NCBI GenBank assembly: GCA_030762935.1
Contig: CM060888.1
Location: 116,943,468-117,007,467 of the forward strand
Source of the DNA: Hymenopus coronatus
Taxonomy: Eukaryota; Arthropoda; Insecta; Mantodea; Hymenopodidae
DNA: 64,000 nucleotides
Direction of reading: 5' to 3'
This document shows positions 45,279 through 57,489 of the stretch, piece after piece; position 1 is the stretch's first letter, and every line of letters begins with the position of its first letter. The position numbers and the translations under genes were made by a program. The notes beneath the pieces were generated by a model. That model searched no databases, was not told where the DNA came from, and saw nothing but the letters and a program-made list of their open reading frames with translations.

Positions 45279-46093
45279 TACTTTCTCTATTCGTGTTATG
45301 TATATAGCAAAAAATTCGATACCGAGATTTCACCGGAAATATATGTTTTAGGGTCCCCTGTATCCAAAAAAAGTATTTTCAGAAAAAGGTCCGTGTGTGT
45401 GCCTGTGAACACGATAACTCAAAAACGAAAAGTCGGTAAAATACCAAGCTTGGTATTTAAGTTTAGTATCTTCCAGGGATGCCACACGAAGATTTTGGGG
45501 AAAATCCCCTCACTCCAAACTACCCTTTACACGGAACTTTTTTCGAAAATTTTGATTTTCTAAAAAATTGCTTTACGATTATGATTAAAATATCGTATAT
45601 TGAAGATATCTACATGACAAATAAAATGTATATTTTGACATTTCTGGGAATAGCCTCTGAAGAATACTTTATTCTTGGTCAATTTTACGGAATATTGCAT
45701 AACTGCTAAACCGTAAGAGATGGACAAAAACTTGCCACACAACAAATGTAGAGCACCTTAAAACACACAATTTATGTTGCATACATTTTTTCGTGGAGTT
45801 GATTGCTTTTTAGATATTCCTGGTTTTTTTTTTCAGCTATAAAGACTTATACTTTTCTCATACAGGACTTTGTGAACTCGTGTCCATACAAACAAAGGAA
45901 CTTCAGTCGCAGAGCAACCAGCTTTTGACTATTCCTTTAACCTATGGTACCCCCTTATTTCGCTTTTACTAACAAGGAAGCAAGTAATACGACTATTTCT
46001 GCTAATTTTTGCTCCATTAGGTGAAGTAAATAGAATAATTTGTTTGCAGTGATATATAGAAAGTCATGTGAATAGAACACATCAGATTTTTCT
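45279..46093 (+). repeat. Family H element, copy 12
   Basis: Near-complete: ACTTTCTCTATTCGTGTTAT start with the second hairpin arm deleted, a short GTGTGTGTG tract, ACCAAGCTTGGTATTTAAG, the remaining landmarks, and GTGAATAGAACACATCAGAT end. The frames at 45,225-45,563 and 45,479-45,709 lie inside. Confidence 0.9.
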
Positions 46094-46164
46094 TTTGTTC
46101 TACTCCTGTTCTTACTCGTGCAATTACGGATAAGTATATGGGAATTATATGCAATTTTCTTATT

Positions 46165-46311
46165 ACTTGCTTCCTTGTAAGTAGGAGATAAATGAGGGAA
46201 TGCACTAGGCTAAAGCGATAGTGATATATTTTAAAGCCTGGTTGTGATTTGATTGAGGTACCTTTGTATGGACAGGAGTTGACAAATTCCCGTATGAGGA
46301 AATTCAAGTCC
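46165..46311 (-). repeat. Family H fragment, copy 13
   Basis: Reverse fragment covering TTACTTGCTTCCTTGTAAGT to GACAGGAGTTGACAAATTCC, placed immediately before a plus-strand copy. Confidence 0.75.
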
Positions 46312-47176
46312 TTACTTTCTCTACACGTACTATGTGCTTAGTGCAGAGAGAAGGTATTGCATTCCATCAAAAAATTCGATAATGATATATCACAGGAAAT
46401 ACATGTTATAGTCTCTCCTATATCCAAAAAAAAGTATTTTTAGAAAAAGGTCCGCGCGTGTGAGTGTCCCTGTGTCTGTGAACACAAATCAAAAACGAAA
46501 AGTCGGTAAAATAACTAACTTGGCATTTAAATTTAGTATATTCCAGGTTTGTGACACGAAGATTTTGAGAAAAATTCCCCCACCCCAAACTACGCTTTAC
46601 ATGGAAAAAATTTCGAAAATTTTGATTTTCTCAAAAATAGCTTTAACTATTTTTATTAAAATTCCGTATATAAAAGATATTTACATGAGTCATAAAGTGT
46701 AAATCTTGAATTTTCTGGGAATAACCTCTAAAGACCTCTTTATTCGGGATGTCTTTTGTGTAACTGGAAAATATGACAGACAAAAACTTACAACACAACA
46801 AATGTAGATCACGTTAAAACACTATTTATGTCATATACGTTTTTTTCGTTAAATGTACTATTTCTTAGATATTCCTTGTTATTTGTTTCAGATTCAAAAT
46901 ATTTATTAAACTTTTCTTACACGAAAAGTTGTAAACTCCTAGCCATGCATAGAAACGGATTTCAACCACATGGCAACCAGTTTTTACAGGATTTGATTAT
47001 CGTTTAAGTCTAGTGTATTCCCTTACTTTCCTTCTACTTAGAAGGAAGCAAGTAATTAAGACAAGTTCTGTCGTTTATTTCGATTATCATAAAGTAGATA
47101 AAACATGTGCTTTTTAACAATAATGTGTTACGGTGATATAGAAAAGTCATGTGAATGGAACGCATCAGATTTTTTA
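46312..47176 (+). repeat. Family H element, copy 14
   Basis: TTACTTTCTCTACACGTACT hairpin start, landmarks in order, end GTGAATGGAACGCATCAGAT. The frame at 46,460-46,702 is internal. Confidence 0.9.
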
Positions 47177-47177
47177 A

Positions 47178-47712
47178 AGCTGACACTAATAACAAGGAAT
47201 ATCTCAAAAACGGTCATCTCAGGAAAAAATGTATATAACCTAAATTATGTGCTCAAGCGAGCTCTACATGTTTTGTGGTAAGTTTTTGTCAATCTCTCCA
47301 CAAATTTAATCCGCAATAAACATGTCTTCAGAGGTTATTCCCAGAAAAGTGAAGATATGCATTTTATTTGTCATGAAAATATCTTAAATATAAGAGATTT
47401 TGATCAAAATCGTTATAGCCATTTTTCAGAAAATCAACATTTTCGAATGTTTTTCCATGTAAAGGGTAATTGAGGGGGGGGGGGTTCTAGAAAATCGCGT
47501 GTCGCATCCTTTGAAGATACCAAACTTAAATACCAAGTTTGGTATTTAAGGGTCTTTTCGTTTTTGAGCTATTCTGCTCCACTCACACACACACATACAG
47601 CCCTTTTTTCCAAAAAAGCATGTGTTTCCGGTGAAATCTCATTATTGAATTTTTGGGTACAATACAATATCTTATCTATGCATTATGCACATAGTAAGTG
47701 CAGAAAAAGTAA
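47178..47712 (-). repeat. Family H element, copy 15, truncated, tail-to-tail with copy 14
   Basis: Reverse copy that begins at the AAGCTGACACTAATAAC block, so the first ~140 bp are missing. It runs to CTATGCATTATGCACATAGT and AAAAAGTAA. (CA)n tract at about 47,583. Confidence 0.85.
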
Positions 47713-48420
47713 AAATACATATCAAGTTTTCAATTATCCTGGTTATTAAATATGGATTGTTCAGATAATATTTGCAAGATAACGTGATCTACATATATTT
47801 TCCTTTATTAAGCTTGTCCTTCCCAATACTAAAGGAATAATGCATCAATTATAATTCTGAAGCAAAGTTCACGTTTTGAGAGCGTAAAAAGTTGAAGTCC
47901 TTGTTAAAATTCGTCTACTAATGACATCGTTTTTAATATAATACATTAAAGTCCAGCAACAACATAATCTAACAAAATCAGTTTTAGAGTATACAATGTA
48001 GAACTTCGGAATAAATTTAAGGACATATATTTGCTTCCTTCTGTGAATACCAAACATCAAAAGCAGCATGTCAATAAAACCCGTAATATGCTGTAAGCAT
48101 ATCTCATGTTTCATTTCCACATATCTACCGAGCTTTAGTGAATATTTGAAGAAAAGAACGTAATTGTCTCCAGTTTGATATTTAGGCTATTTAGCCGTAA
48201 AAATGTACAGATTTACATTTCTTGTTTCTAAGATGAGGTGAATTATTATAGATGCGATCTGGTTTCAATTGTGGGTGTGATCAAATTATATCATAACGTG
48301 AATTTTATCTGAAAATGCATGCTCAGACGAAGGGCAAGGCACTGAATAGATGCGACTTCACTATCGATGACGTCACGCACCAGGTAAGTTGAAAGCAAAG
48401 CAAGCGAGAAAGATGCGGGA
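47713..48420. other. Unassigned stretch
   Basis: No gene or repeat family recognised; the minus-strand frame at 47,869-48,120 lacks family resemblance. 48,300-48,420 has higher GC, including CGATGACGTCACGC, which contains a perfect CRE-type octamer (TGACGTCA). Confidence 0.35.
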
Positions 48421-48424
48421 AGAG

Positions 48425-48560
48425 ACCCCCCCCCCTGGGGTTCTACAGTTTCCCCCACCAATGTATTCCACCATCAGTGTCATCGCCTGCAGTGTCTATT
48501 TAATAAAATCGGGCGTTAAACGTTATCAAAAGAAATAAGAAAAAAAAAAAAAAAAACATA
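48425..48560 (+). mobile_element. tRNA-derived SINE, family B, 3' part with poly-A tail
   Basis: Contains GTATTCCACCATCAGTGTCA and TCGCCTGCAGTG, then GGGCGTTAAACGTTATCAAA and a run of about 19 A with a few interruptions. The tRNA head is missing. The A-run supports retrotransposition. Confidence 0.7.
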
Positions 48561-49341
48561 ACGCTTACAATATTTTAAGTATATCTTTAAAAATACAATT
48601 TTTTTCCTGAATTCTCTAGATGGTTTACGGAAAAAAGTCATCATTATTCATAGAACGTAAAGGAATAAATCTTAGCTCATGTTTTAGGGAACATTTTTTT
48701 CTTATATTTGGTATCAAAGTTATCATGTTGTGTGCCGAAGCCAAAATTATTTCGTTCTTTACTAATATGAATTTTTCTTTTCGTCGTTTTTACTTTGGAG
48801 GGCTGTTTCTTGAATGATAGTTTCTATTATAAATAACCCTTTTTCTCACGAACTATTGAAGTTGGCTAAATGAAGTTTTGGCATATTGAAAGTGACACCT
48901 TTCTGCTGTTGTCGATATTTTGATGTTAATGAGCTGGTTGGCTATTTTTTGAAACATTAAATGTAAATAAATTCTATTATCAGGGACAAAAAAACTTCTG
49001 ATAAGCTGCACTGTCGTATAAAGATAGATCAGTGAACTTATAAAAGTTTGTCTGATATCTTAAATAGTTTCTGCGATAATGGGTGTAATTAATAAGTGTA
49101 ACATTAACAGGATGGAGTTTTTTAATCTCTGGTTAATAAACAAATTAATGATCTAGCTCCTGTAAAGGTTTTTCAAGAAAACACCCGTATTTTTTGTGTG
49201 ATGTAATTGATATGTAGTGTTTAATAGACTAACCTGTGTTATTTTGTCCAACACCCAGTTAGTGGCTTGGAACATAAATAAGTGTTTGGAGGGGATATCA
49301 CAAAAAAGGCGTTGAGGACAATAGACTGTTTTGTACCACAG

Positions 49342-49450
49342 AGTGCCTTGAAACAGCCTTGACTTTCGATCCGAACGGCTGGCGGGCGGACCAAGAATAC
49401 GCGCTGGGCTTTCTGGAACGTCCGGTGGAAGGCACTGAAATATTCATGAG
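49342..49450 (+). CDS. Probable coding exon of an unidentified host gene
   Basis: A 109-nt GC-rich segment stands out from AT-rich surroundings. It is bounded by a pyrimidine-rich acceptor (GACTGTTTTGTACCACAG|AG) and a good donor (CATGAG|GTGAGC). The only fully open sensible frame reads CLETALTFDPNGWRADQEYA then LGFLERPVEGTEIFM, with balanced protein-like composition and many CpG-containing codons (CCG, GCG, CGT). It has 2 nt before the first full codon and 2 nt after the last. The minus-strand frame at 49,298-49,489 is its shadow. I do not recognise the family. It could belong to the gene whose CpG-rich leader ends at 11,513. Confidence 0.45.
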
Positions 49451-49840
49451 GTGAGCAGGAAACTTTAGGAATAAGACTATGTTATACACACCGTTGTTTG
49501 TGCATCAAGCAAGCTAAAGAAGTTCACGCGCGCTGTTTACATTCTCTGCCAGCGAATTTCATTTCCACGTTTAATATACAGTGTAAATGGCTCACGGAAG
49601 TGTCTTTATGGGAGGACTGGGAGCTATTTGATTAGACGTAATATGCTGAACAGTAAACAGTCTCGATCCTACTATCGATATAATTCATCTTTTACTGCAA
49701 AGTAAATTCGTAGATCTTTTCTGCGGTGCTCATTTGCGCAGCACGTTCATTAAATTTCTCTTCATTTGTTATGACACTATCATTAGATAGAATAACATTA
49801 TTACTTAGGTTGATTATATATTTTAATAGAAAACTATTAA

Positions 49841-50085
49841 GAAGCCCGCCTCTATGGTGTGGGGGTAGCGTGTCTAAGACATTCAATATCTCCGAGTTCA
49901 AATTTCGGTTAGATTACTCACACGTATAAACTTTTTCCGGTGTTTTCCCTTAAAATGAGAAGAAGAATGTTGAGTAACTTAAAAATCCATGGACCCCGAG
50001 TTCCTCTGAGCATAATTTCACCAATTTTACTCTCGTCCGATAAGACATACTAAGCTGAAGAACGTTAAAACTGAAAAAATATAAT
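49841..50085 (+). mobile_element. tRNA-derived SINE, family A, copy 3
   Basis: Head GCCCGCCTCTATGGTGTGGG, weak B-box GAGTTCAAATTTCGG, then TTTTTCCGGTGTTTTCCCTT, GAGTAACTTAAAAATCCATG and GAACGTTAAAACTG with an A-rich end. The overlapping frames at 49,692-49,929 include SINE sequence. Confidence 0.75.
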
Positions 50086-50829
50086 AAAAAAGTAAAATCA
50101 ATAAAAATGCTAGGTAAAAGTTAACCCATTTTTAATATTTTCGTAAAAGGATGATTTATGATAGAGTTATTCGATTGGGAGAAATATTTAATTTCACTAA
50201 AGAAACCTAAACTATCTAAATAGTTTATATTACACTTCTAACATTGTTTTTGGAATTTATTTGTATATTTATTTCGGTAAAATAGGCCTTTTGAAATTTC
50301 CCTTCATTGTAATTATAAAAACCAAACAATTATTGTGGTTTTAAGTTTATTCTTCTTTTGTTCTTTTTCAAAATTTTATATGGTCTAAATCAATAAGTCT
50401 AAACTGTTTTCAACTATTTTAATGAATTCTCATCACATTGCGACACATTTTAATAATAATAATAATAAGAAGAAGAAGAAGAAGAAGAAGTAGTTTCCAT
50501 TGGGGTATGCTATCTCAAAATAATATAATATCTTATTGTGATTTATTTGGGAAAAATATTAATAAAATCAAGCAGAAAAATTAAACTCAGCCTTTTTTTC
50601 GTATGTTATTGTTTCATTGGTAAGAGTTTGTCTCAAAATTTATCATATGAAAGACTTTGTTGTAATTAAATAAATACTAATAATGATGCGTTGTAAAGTA
50701 ACTTTCAGGACGTAAAACAAAATATTTTTCAATTCCAAAATTTCGCATCAGGTTTCATGGGCCTATGCAACACACGGTTTGAAAACCACTTCATTAAAAT
50801 GTTGCATTCGTAAAAACAAAACAAAAAAA
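50086..50829. other. AT-rich stretch with an AAT/AAG microsatellite
   Basis: A trinucleotide tract (AAT passing into AAG) lies at about 50,450-50,490. Nothing else recognised. Confidence 0.5.
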
Positions 50830-51446
50830 AATATCTGATGTGTACCATTCACATGACTTTCTCTATGTCTCTGCAACAAATTATTCTTAAAGAGATTATA
50901 CTTCTATTTACTTCATGCTAATCAGAAAAAATTAGCAGAAATAAGTCTTATAGGTTAAAGTGATCTGGTTGCTATATGACTGAAGTTCCTTATTTGTATG
51001 GTCAGCAGTTGACAAATTCCTGTATAAGAAAAGTATATTTTTCAAAGCAGAAACTAAAAACGAGAAGCCTCAAAAACGAATTCCACGAAAAAAATGTATA
51101 TAACACAAATTGTATGCTTTAACGTGCTCTACATTTTTCGTGTAGTAAGTTTTTGTCCATCTCTTACAGTTTAGCAGTTATTCAAAATTTCGTAAAATTC
51201 ATCCAGAAAAAAGTAGTCCTCAGAGGCTATTCCCAGAAAATTCAAGATATTTGTAAGGTAAATACGAAATTTTAATCAAAATCGTTAAAGCCATTTTTGA
51301 GAAAATCCAAATTTCCGAAATATTTTCCATGTAAAGTGTAGTTGGGGGTGGAGGGATTTTTCTCTAAATCTTCGTCGCATCCCTGGAAAATACTAAACTT
51401 AAATACCAAGTTTGGTATTTTACCTACTTTTCGTTTTTGTTATCGT

Positions 51447-51477
<31 letters not shown>

Positions 51478-51602
51478 TGGCCTTTTTCCCGAAAATGTTT
51501 TTTTTTTAGATAAAGGGGACCCTCAAACATATATTTCCGGTGAAATCTCGGTATCGAATTTTCCCTATATACTATGTACATAGTGCGTATAGAGAAAGTA
51601 AA
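50830..51602 (-). repeat. Family H element, copy 16
   Basis: TCTGATGTGTACCATTCACA start, all landmarks, (CA)n at 51,450-51,477, terminal hairpin TATACTATGTACATAGTGCG and TATAGAGAAAGTAA. About 60 bp shorter than copy 3 through small deletions. Confidence 0.9.
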
Positions 51603-51849
51603 AAGTAATTTAAGATGTAACTGTATATTCTGAACCATTGGGTGTATATTGTAATCAACATTAATTTTTAACTCGGTAATATGAAAGGCGCTTCGAGTGT
51701 ACCTTTAAAAACAAACTCATATCCTTAGTCATATACAGAAACATTAAACGTTATATGTATGCTTAAAACACCAATCCATGTGAACGAAGAGGAAGGAATT
51801 CGAAACTATCATTATCGATATTTCGCTAAGTATCTGTGTATCGTAATAC

Positions 51850-51851
51850 AC

Positions 51852-51883
<32 letters not shown>

Positions 51884-51885
51884 CC
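51850..51885. repeat. Poly-T run
   Basis: An uninterrupted T run of about 32. It causes the poly-K frame at 51,744-51,977 (-). It may be the A-tail of a retroelement on the minus strand, but no matching body was identified. Confidence 0.6.
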
Positions 51886-51939
51886 ACCCAGACCATTGAA
51901 CTTGAAACTAAAATGCAATTCCTTTGTGCTCCTGAGTTT

Positions 51940-52050
51940 GTTTTCCGGCTCGAGGATGGGAATTTTTCTTTATCCATAATTACTCCGCACCCTTCTTGGA
52001 GTCTGGAAGAAATGAGTGGGATTGTAAATGTGTGTATGTCTGTGAATTTA
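51940..52050 (+). mobile_element. tRNA-derived SINE, family D, body fragment
   Basis: CGGCTCGAGGATGGGAATTT, TTCTTTATCCATAATTACTC and GGAGTCTGGAAG match the body of the family D SINE at 28,962. The tRNA-like head is missing. Confidence 0.6.
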
Positions 52051-52187
52051 ATGTTTACAAAGACAGCCTAACGTAAACAAATCCAAAATAATAATATTAA
52101 ACTAATGAATGTCATTGGTAAGAAGCAATTGCTCCAAAGACAAAAACGCCCATTTCATCTTCGGAATATAAATGGAAAAGAAGAAAA

Positions 52188-53021
52188 AAAATCTGATGCG
52201 TTCCATTCACATGACTTTCTCTACAACTCTACAGCAAATCATTGTTAAAAAGCTTATTCTTCTATTTATTTTATGCTAATTGAGAAAAAATTAGCAGAAA
52301 TCGTCTTATTACTTGCTTCCATGTAAGTAGAAGCGAAATAAGGGAGTACCATAGGTTAAAGTGATAGCCAAAAGCTGGTTGCTATGTGACTGAAGTTCCT
52401 TTGAATGTATAGGCAGCAATTGACAAATTCCCTATGAGAAAAGTACGAGAGTATTTTATATCTGAAGCCAAATAATAAGGAATAACTAAAAAACGATTAA
52501 CTCCACGAAAAAGTATATAACATAAATTGTGGGTTTTAAGAGTCTCTACATTTTCTATAAAGTACATTTTTGTCAATCTCTTACGGTTTACCAGTTATGT
52601 AAAATTCCGCAAAATTCATCCAGAATAAAGATATCTTCAGAGGCTATTCCCAGGTAATCCAGGATATACATTTTATTTGTCTGTAAATATCTTTAATACA
52701 CCACATTTTAATCAAAACCCTTAGAGCCATTTTTAAGAAAATTAAAATGTTCGAAAATTGTTCTATGTAATGGGTAGTTGGGTGTGAGGTGATTTTGTTT
52801 AAAATGTTCGTGACGCGTCCTTGGAAGATACTGAACTGAAATACCAAGTTTGGTATTTCACGACTTTTGATTTTTGAGCTATGCTGTCCACAAACAAACA
52901 CGCACACACATACGGACCTTTTTCTGAAAATGCTCCTAAAACATGTATTTCCGGCGAAATCTCGGTGCCAAATTTTTGGGTGCATTACAGTACTTCCTCT
53001 ATACACTATGCAGTGAAAGTA
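52188..53021 (-). repeat. Family H element, copy 17
   Basis: AAAATCTGATGCGTTCCATT start, all landmarks, ACACGCACACACATACGG tract, end CTATACACTATGCAGTGAAA with part of the hairpin lost. The frames at 52,382-52,576 and 52,644-53,006 are internal. Confidence 0.9.
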
Positions 53022-53120
53022 ATAAAGAGTGAAATATAATTCGTTTAGGTCCCTTTAGAATATCACTCATTTTAAGCAACAAATATTAATTGGTTTCTGT
53101 TATGCTTCTTAAAGCGATTA

Positions 53121-53300
53121 AAATCCGCCTCAATGGTGTTGGAATAGCGTGTCTGCTTCACATTCAAGAGGTTGGAGTTCGAATCTCGCTTAGTACGAGT
53201 TGCACGAATTAGTTTTTTCCCCTTATCCTGAGCAGAACAATATCGAGTAACTTTCAGCTCCATAGACAGTGAGATCATTTGAGTCTCATTTCACCGAAAA
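53121..53300 (+). mobile_element. tRNA-derived SINE, family A, copy 4
   Basis: Head ATCCGCCTCAATGGTGTTGG, B-box GGAGTTCGAATCTCGC, CCCCTTATCCTGAGCAGAAC, GAGTAACTTTCAGCTCCATA and TCATTTCACCG. The clearest copy of this family after 2,120. Confidence 0.75.
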
Positions 53301-54087
53301 TAAAACCTCATTGATGGCGAATAAGTGGCGTCTTGTGTGGGCGCCTTGGTCTGGCGCCCAGCGACCGAGGTTCTGTCTCACCAACGAAGTTTGCAACTTT
53401 TCCGCTCCAACATTACTCTTTGCTTTGCTATTGAAAACCACAGAGTGAAACAAAAAGTATGCCTCATCTTTCTTGTAGTTGATGTTTTTGTTGCACCATT
53501 ACCTTCTCTTTTCAGAATGCAATGCCTTTTGGTACAAGGTAAGATGAAATTTAAAACACATAAAAATAAGGCCCTTTATAATAATTTTAAGGTGGTCCAG
53601 TTTTTATGCTTGAGAGAAGAAAATCAAGCTGCATAATCTCTCAGCACTTCAGTTTTCATCTTCGTCTCCAACTCATTCTGAATGTGTAGTTTAATAAATA
53701 AATTAATTGATTCAATAAGTCTTGTTCAGAATTAACAACTACTTTTACGTTTACAATGTAAGAATTAATAGCAGGGAATAACTTGTATCGTAAATGCTAT
53801 AGTTGATATTTACTTTTTAAAATACAGTGTTTTGCTACCATAAACATATGGATCAGCAAGACTGCTTCATTAAAGAGCGAATTTATTTCCGTTTGTTTAA
53901 CTCTGCAGTATGCAACAGATTTTAATCTTTATCCTTATGTTTAAATGTAAAATTAACTGTTAATGCGACTCATAATAATTCCTTTACATAAAACCAATAC
54001 AACGTCCCTTGTGTTTAACTTCTTTACCAAATTAACAAACCGTAAGATTTTGGTTTTCTGAAAGGTCATGCAGCATTTTTGTTCCTC
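53301..54087. other. Unassigned stretch
   Basis: The 103-codon frame at 53,325-53,636 starts in a locally GC-rich segment (GGGCGCCTTGGTCTGGCGCC, itself containing a small dyad), but the protein has no recognisable feature. AT-rich after 53,640. Confidence 0.35.
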
Positions 54088-54208
54088 TAGGAACGTACGT
54101 ACATAGTAAATAGAGAAGGTATTGTATACCACTCAAAAAAGCGACAGCGAGATTTCACCGGAAATGCATGTATCTTAAATCCAGGAAAAAATATGTATAT
54201 TAAAATGT

Positions 54209-54247
<39 letters not shown>

Positions 54248-54427
54248 TTTGGGCAGCATAGTTCAAAAACGAAAAGTCGTTTAAATACCAAACTTAATAT
54301 TTAAGTTTAGTATCTTATAAGGATGTGAAAGTCCCCCATTCCAAACTACCCTTTACATGTAATATTTTCGGAAATTTTGATTTTCTCAAAAATGGCTCTA
54401 AAGATTTTGATTAAAATGCCACATGTA
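54088..54427 (+). repeat. Family H element, copy 18, 3' truncated
   Basis: Hairpin start with CGTACGTACATAGTAAATAG, (GT)n at 54,213-54,247, then landmarks to TTTTGATTAAAATGCCACAT, where similarity stops. Confidence 0.85.
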
Positions 54428-54872
54428 TTCCTTTATTTTGGCAAATCTAACTTGCGAATTCTAATTAAGTCCAAAATATGGCATTTTTAGAGGAAAAAGT
54501 TTCCCCAGAGTTTAAGAAAATATCACTTCCCATAGATCACTGTGTTTGATTTATTTTAATGTCTTAAGTGTGAAGCACTTAAATTAATGACATTTACAAT
54601 TTTCCCACGTGTATGATTCATACTACAGGATTCAGTACTAATTAATAAATTAAATCTACATTATAATAATCCTTTTAGCCCTTTATTTAACATTAAGATT
54701 AAGTTGTGAAAATGCATAAATATATAACAGAAAAAAGCATTATGTCTTAATTTCTTTGTTTTCTTAGACTTAGGATCTGAAAGAAAATATCAGTTATTTA
54801 ATACCAACGTCTATTAAATATTCAGACACCCGTAGTAGGTAGGTAATAATAACTCCATGGCACGACAGCTCA

Positions 54873-55176
54873 CAAGGAACCTTGGCTTACCGCTCGGCCG
54901 CTGCGCCCCCCATCTCGGTCCATGACATGTTATGAATGGGGTATAATATTGGAAGGTGAGACGTGGTGAGGGCCTCGAACACCCCCCAACCCCAGCCGGT
55001 TAATGCGGTCCTCGTGACCTAGAGCCGCTACTTCTCCATCAAGTAGCTCCTCAATTGGCCCCCGAGGGACCTCACGAGTGTACCCAGGTCCAGGAAAAAT
55101 CCCCACGCCGGTCTGGAATTGAACCCAGGACTCCCTCTTGGGAAGTAGCATCGCTACCACTGCGCTAAGGAGACAA
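54873..55176 (-). mobile_element. tRNA-derived SINE, family C, copy 2
   Basis: Same orientation and order as 9,103-9,420. On the minus strand: GTCTCCTTAGCGCAGTGGTA, then a mutated B-box GGGTTCAATTCCAG, then the GC-rich body. The minus-strand frame at 54,930-55,160 is read-through. Confidence 0.8.
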
Positions 55177-56507
55177 CCTTTTTGACATTAATCTCCAAAA
55201 AATTAAAGACAAAAATAAAGAAAATATAGAACATTTATTATCAAAATGTATTAATTGTTCTACCAACGTCTATTGACAGCCATACTAGTAGGTGTATATT
55301 ATAAGTCTCTCAATTTGTCTGTTTTGTTATGAAATATTCTTTAGTTATTTAAAAAATTTAGATTTTTTTATGAATTGTTCAGGTATCCAAGGGCGCAGGA
55401 AAAAAAAGTAAATGGAGTTTTATTTATGGACGCTCTTTAACTGCTTGGTTTTAAGCGTCCCATTCTATAATGGGCGCGAAAATTTTGTTCAGAGGCCTCT
55501 TAATCAGGCTTGAGGTTCTTACACGTGCCGTAAATCTATATCACGGGACCAACGGCCTTACTTCCCTTCCGAAGGAAGCCTTCCATCGATCTCCGCGGGT
55601 AGTTGGCATGGTAACTATTACAACACGGAGGGCGACAAAAGGCAATTGATAGAGGATAGTTTTTCTCTTTGCTGGAAAGGGACAGATGGTTCAAGCAAAA
55701 GAAATGAAGTTTTCTGCATAGAAACGTTTAGCTTGTGTAAACATGCTTTAGTGAAAAGAAATTAGGTTCTAATAGAATTGTACAAATGCAGCACACCAAA
55801 AGCCTTAACTTTGCAGAATGCTGTAAGTGGGATGTCTAATGCAGAGACACACACATGCACAGCACAGAAGCAAGCCGTCACGTATGAACAAACTATCTTC
55901 TCCAGCATTACAATGCAAGTCTCGACAACCGAGGTTTGTTTGCTATTAACATTTTGGAAGTGACTTGCTGCAGCCTCTCTCTCTTTTTATTTTTCCAAAC
56001 CCCTCCTGCTTGTTGCTACAGCGCAGATTAACATCTGCTGTTGCTTCATTGTTTGACTTGGAGCGGCGCTGCAGTCACCTTGCTTTTTTCACTCGGCATA
56101 ATTACAGGTCATTCACATTCCTTGCATAAATGTCATTTTCAAGAATAGTTTCAGTTCGAATCCTGATATATATTAGGGCATAGAATATAGAACCGACCAG
56201 AACATCCTACGCAATGCGACATACGTGAGATGTATTTGATACAACCAAGAAGTAAAGGAACTACAGGAGGCTACAGGACGCAGGCAGACAGGCCACAGCG
56301 CGGAAGTTCATAGAACTTCTTGGTAAGAAGACCTGTCGAACTCTTGTAGCGTCCGAGAACAATGAACGATTTGTCCAAGTGCCCTCTGATTTTCACTGAG
56401 AATAATCTTTCATTGGAGCAAACATCCATGCCATCTGTCCGAAATCCTCATAAACCAGGAAAATTAGAACCACAAAATCCACGAAATCCGTGTTTCTTTT
56501 TGTTTGT
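55177..56507. other. Unassigned stretch with a possible old repeat
   Basis: 55,440-55,640 has higher GC with TTACTTCCCTTCCGAAGGAA, a perfect inverted repeat centre (TTCC..GGAA), and ACGTGCCGTAAATCTATATC. This has the look of an arthropod dispersed repeat, but there is no second copy here to prove it. Frames at 55,778-55,963 and 56,362-56,622 are unconvincing. Confidence 0.35.
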
Positions 56508-57396
56508 TACTTTCTCTAGCCTCGTATGTACAATGTACATAGTAGATAGAAAAGGTATTGTATTCCACCCAAAAACTAGATACCAATATTTCATCGAAAG
56601 TACGTGTTTTAGGACACCCTGAATCTAAAAAAGCATTTTCAAAAAACGTCCGTGTGTGCTGTTTGTCTGCGTATGTGTGTGTGTCTGTGGACACAACTCA
56701 AAAACGAAAAGACGCTTTAAGTTTGGTATCTTTCTAGAATGCAACACGAAGATTATCAAGAAAAATCCCCCCCCCCCCCCAACTTTGAAAAATTTTCAAA
56801 ACTTTTGTTTTTCTTAAAAACGGCTCTAACGATTTTGATTAAGACATCACATATTAAAGCCATTTCCATCACAAATAAAATGTATATCTTGAATTTTCTG
56901 GAAATAGCTTCTGAAGACCTGTTTATTCTGGGTGAATTTTGCTGAATTATGCATACCTACTAAACCGTAAGAAATGGATAAAAACTTAGTATACAAAAAA
57001 TTAGATCTCGTTAAAATACACAATTTATGCAATATACTTTTTTTCCAGAAGTTTGGCTTTTTTGAGATATTCCTTGTTATTAGTTTTAATTGTAAAGTAC
57101 TTACACTTCCTGTATGAGAAAAGTGTCCGTTTTTTCTTTTGCTCTGCTCCTGGCCAAGCAAAGATGCGATTTCCAATGACAATCGCATATCGACAGCTTT
57201 TAAAACATTTGACTGTCACTGTAGCATAGCGCATATCTTTAGTTCCTTACTACTTATAAGGAACTAAATAATAAGAACATTCTGCTAATGTTTCATCTCG
57301 ATTAACATTGTGTAGAAAGAAGCATAATCTTTTATAACACACTTGTTTGTAGATCAGCTAGAGAAATTCATGTAGGTGTAACACATCAATTTTTTT
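56508..57396 (+). repeat. Family H element, copy 19 (second subfamily)
   Basis: ACTTTCTCTAGCCTCGTATG start, landmarks, C-run at 56,767, TTATAAGGAACTAAATAATA variant near 57,256, end GTAGGTGTAACACATCA. The frames at 56,464-57,234 lie inside. Confidence 0.9.
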
Positions 57397-57489
57397 TTTT
57401 TTTCGTGGACACGAATAAAAACTAATGTCAACTTAATCAGTGATCACTTAAAAAAGAATATAACTTCTGGACGTCACAAAAGTTTTATT

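Noticed and set aside
51744..51977. Frame with a poly-lysine run
   Set aside because: Produced by the poly-T run on the opposite strand.
53325..53636. 103-codon frame starting with MASC
   Set aside because: No domain, signal or splice context; composition does not stand out. Left as unassigned.
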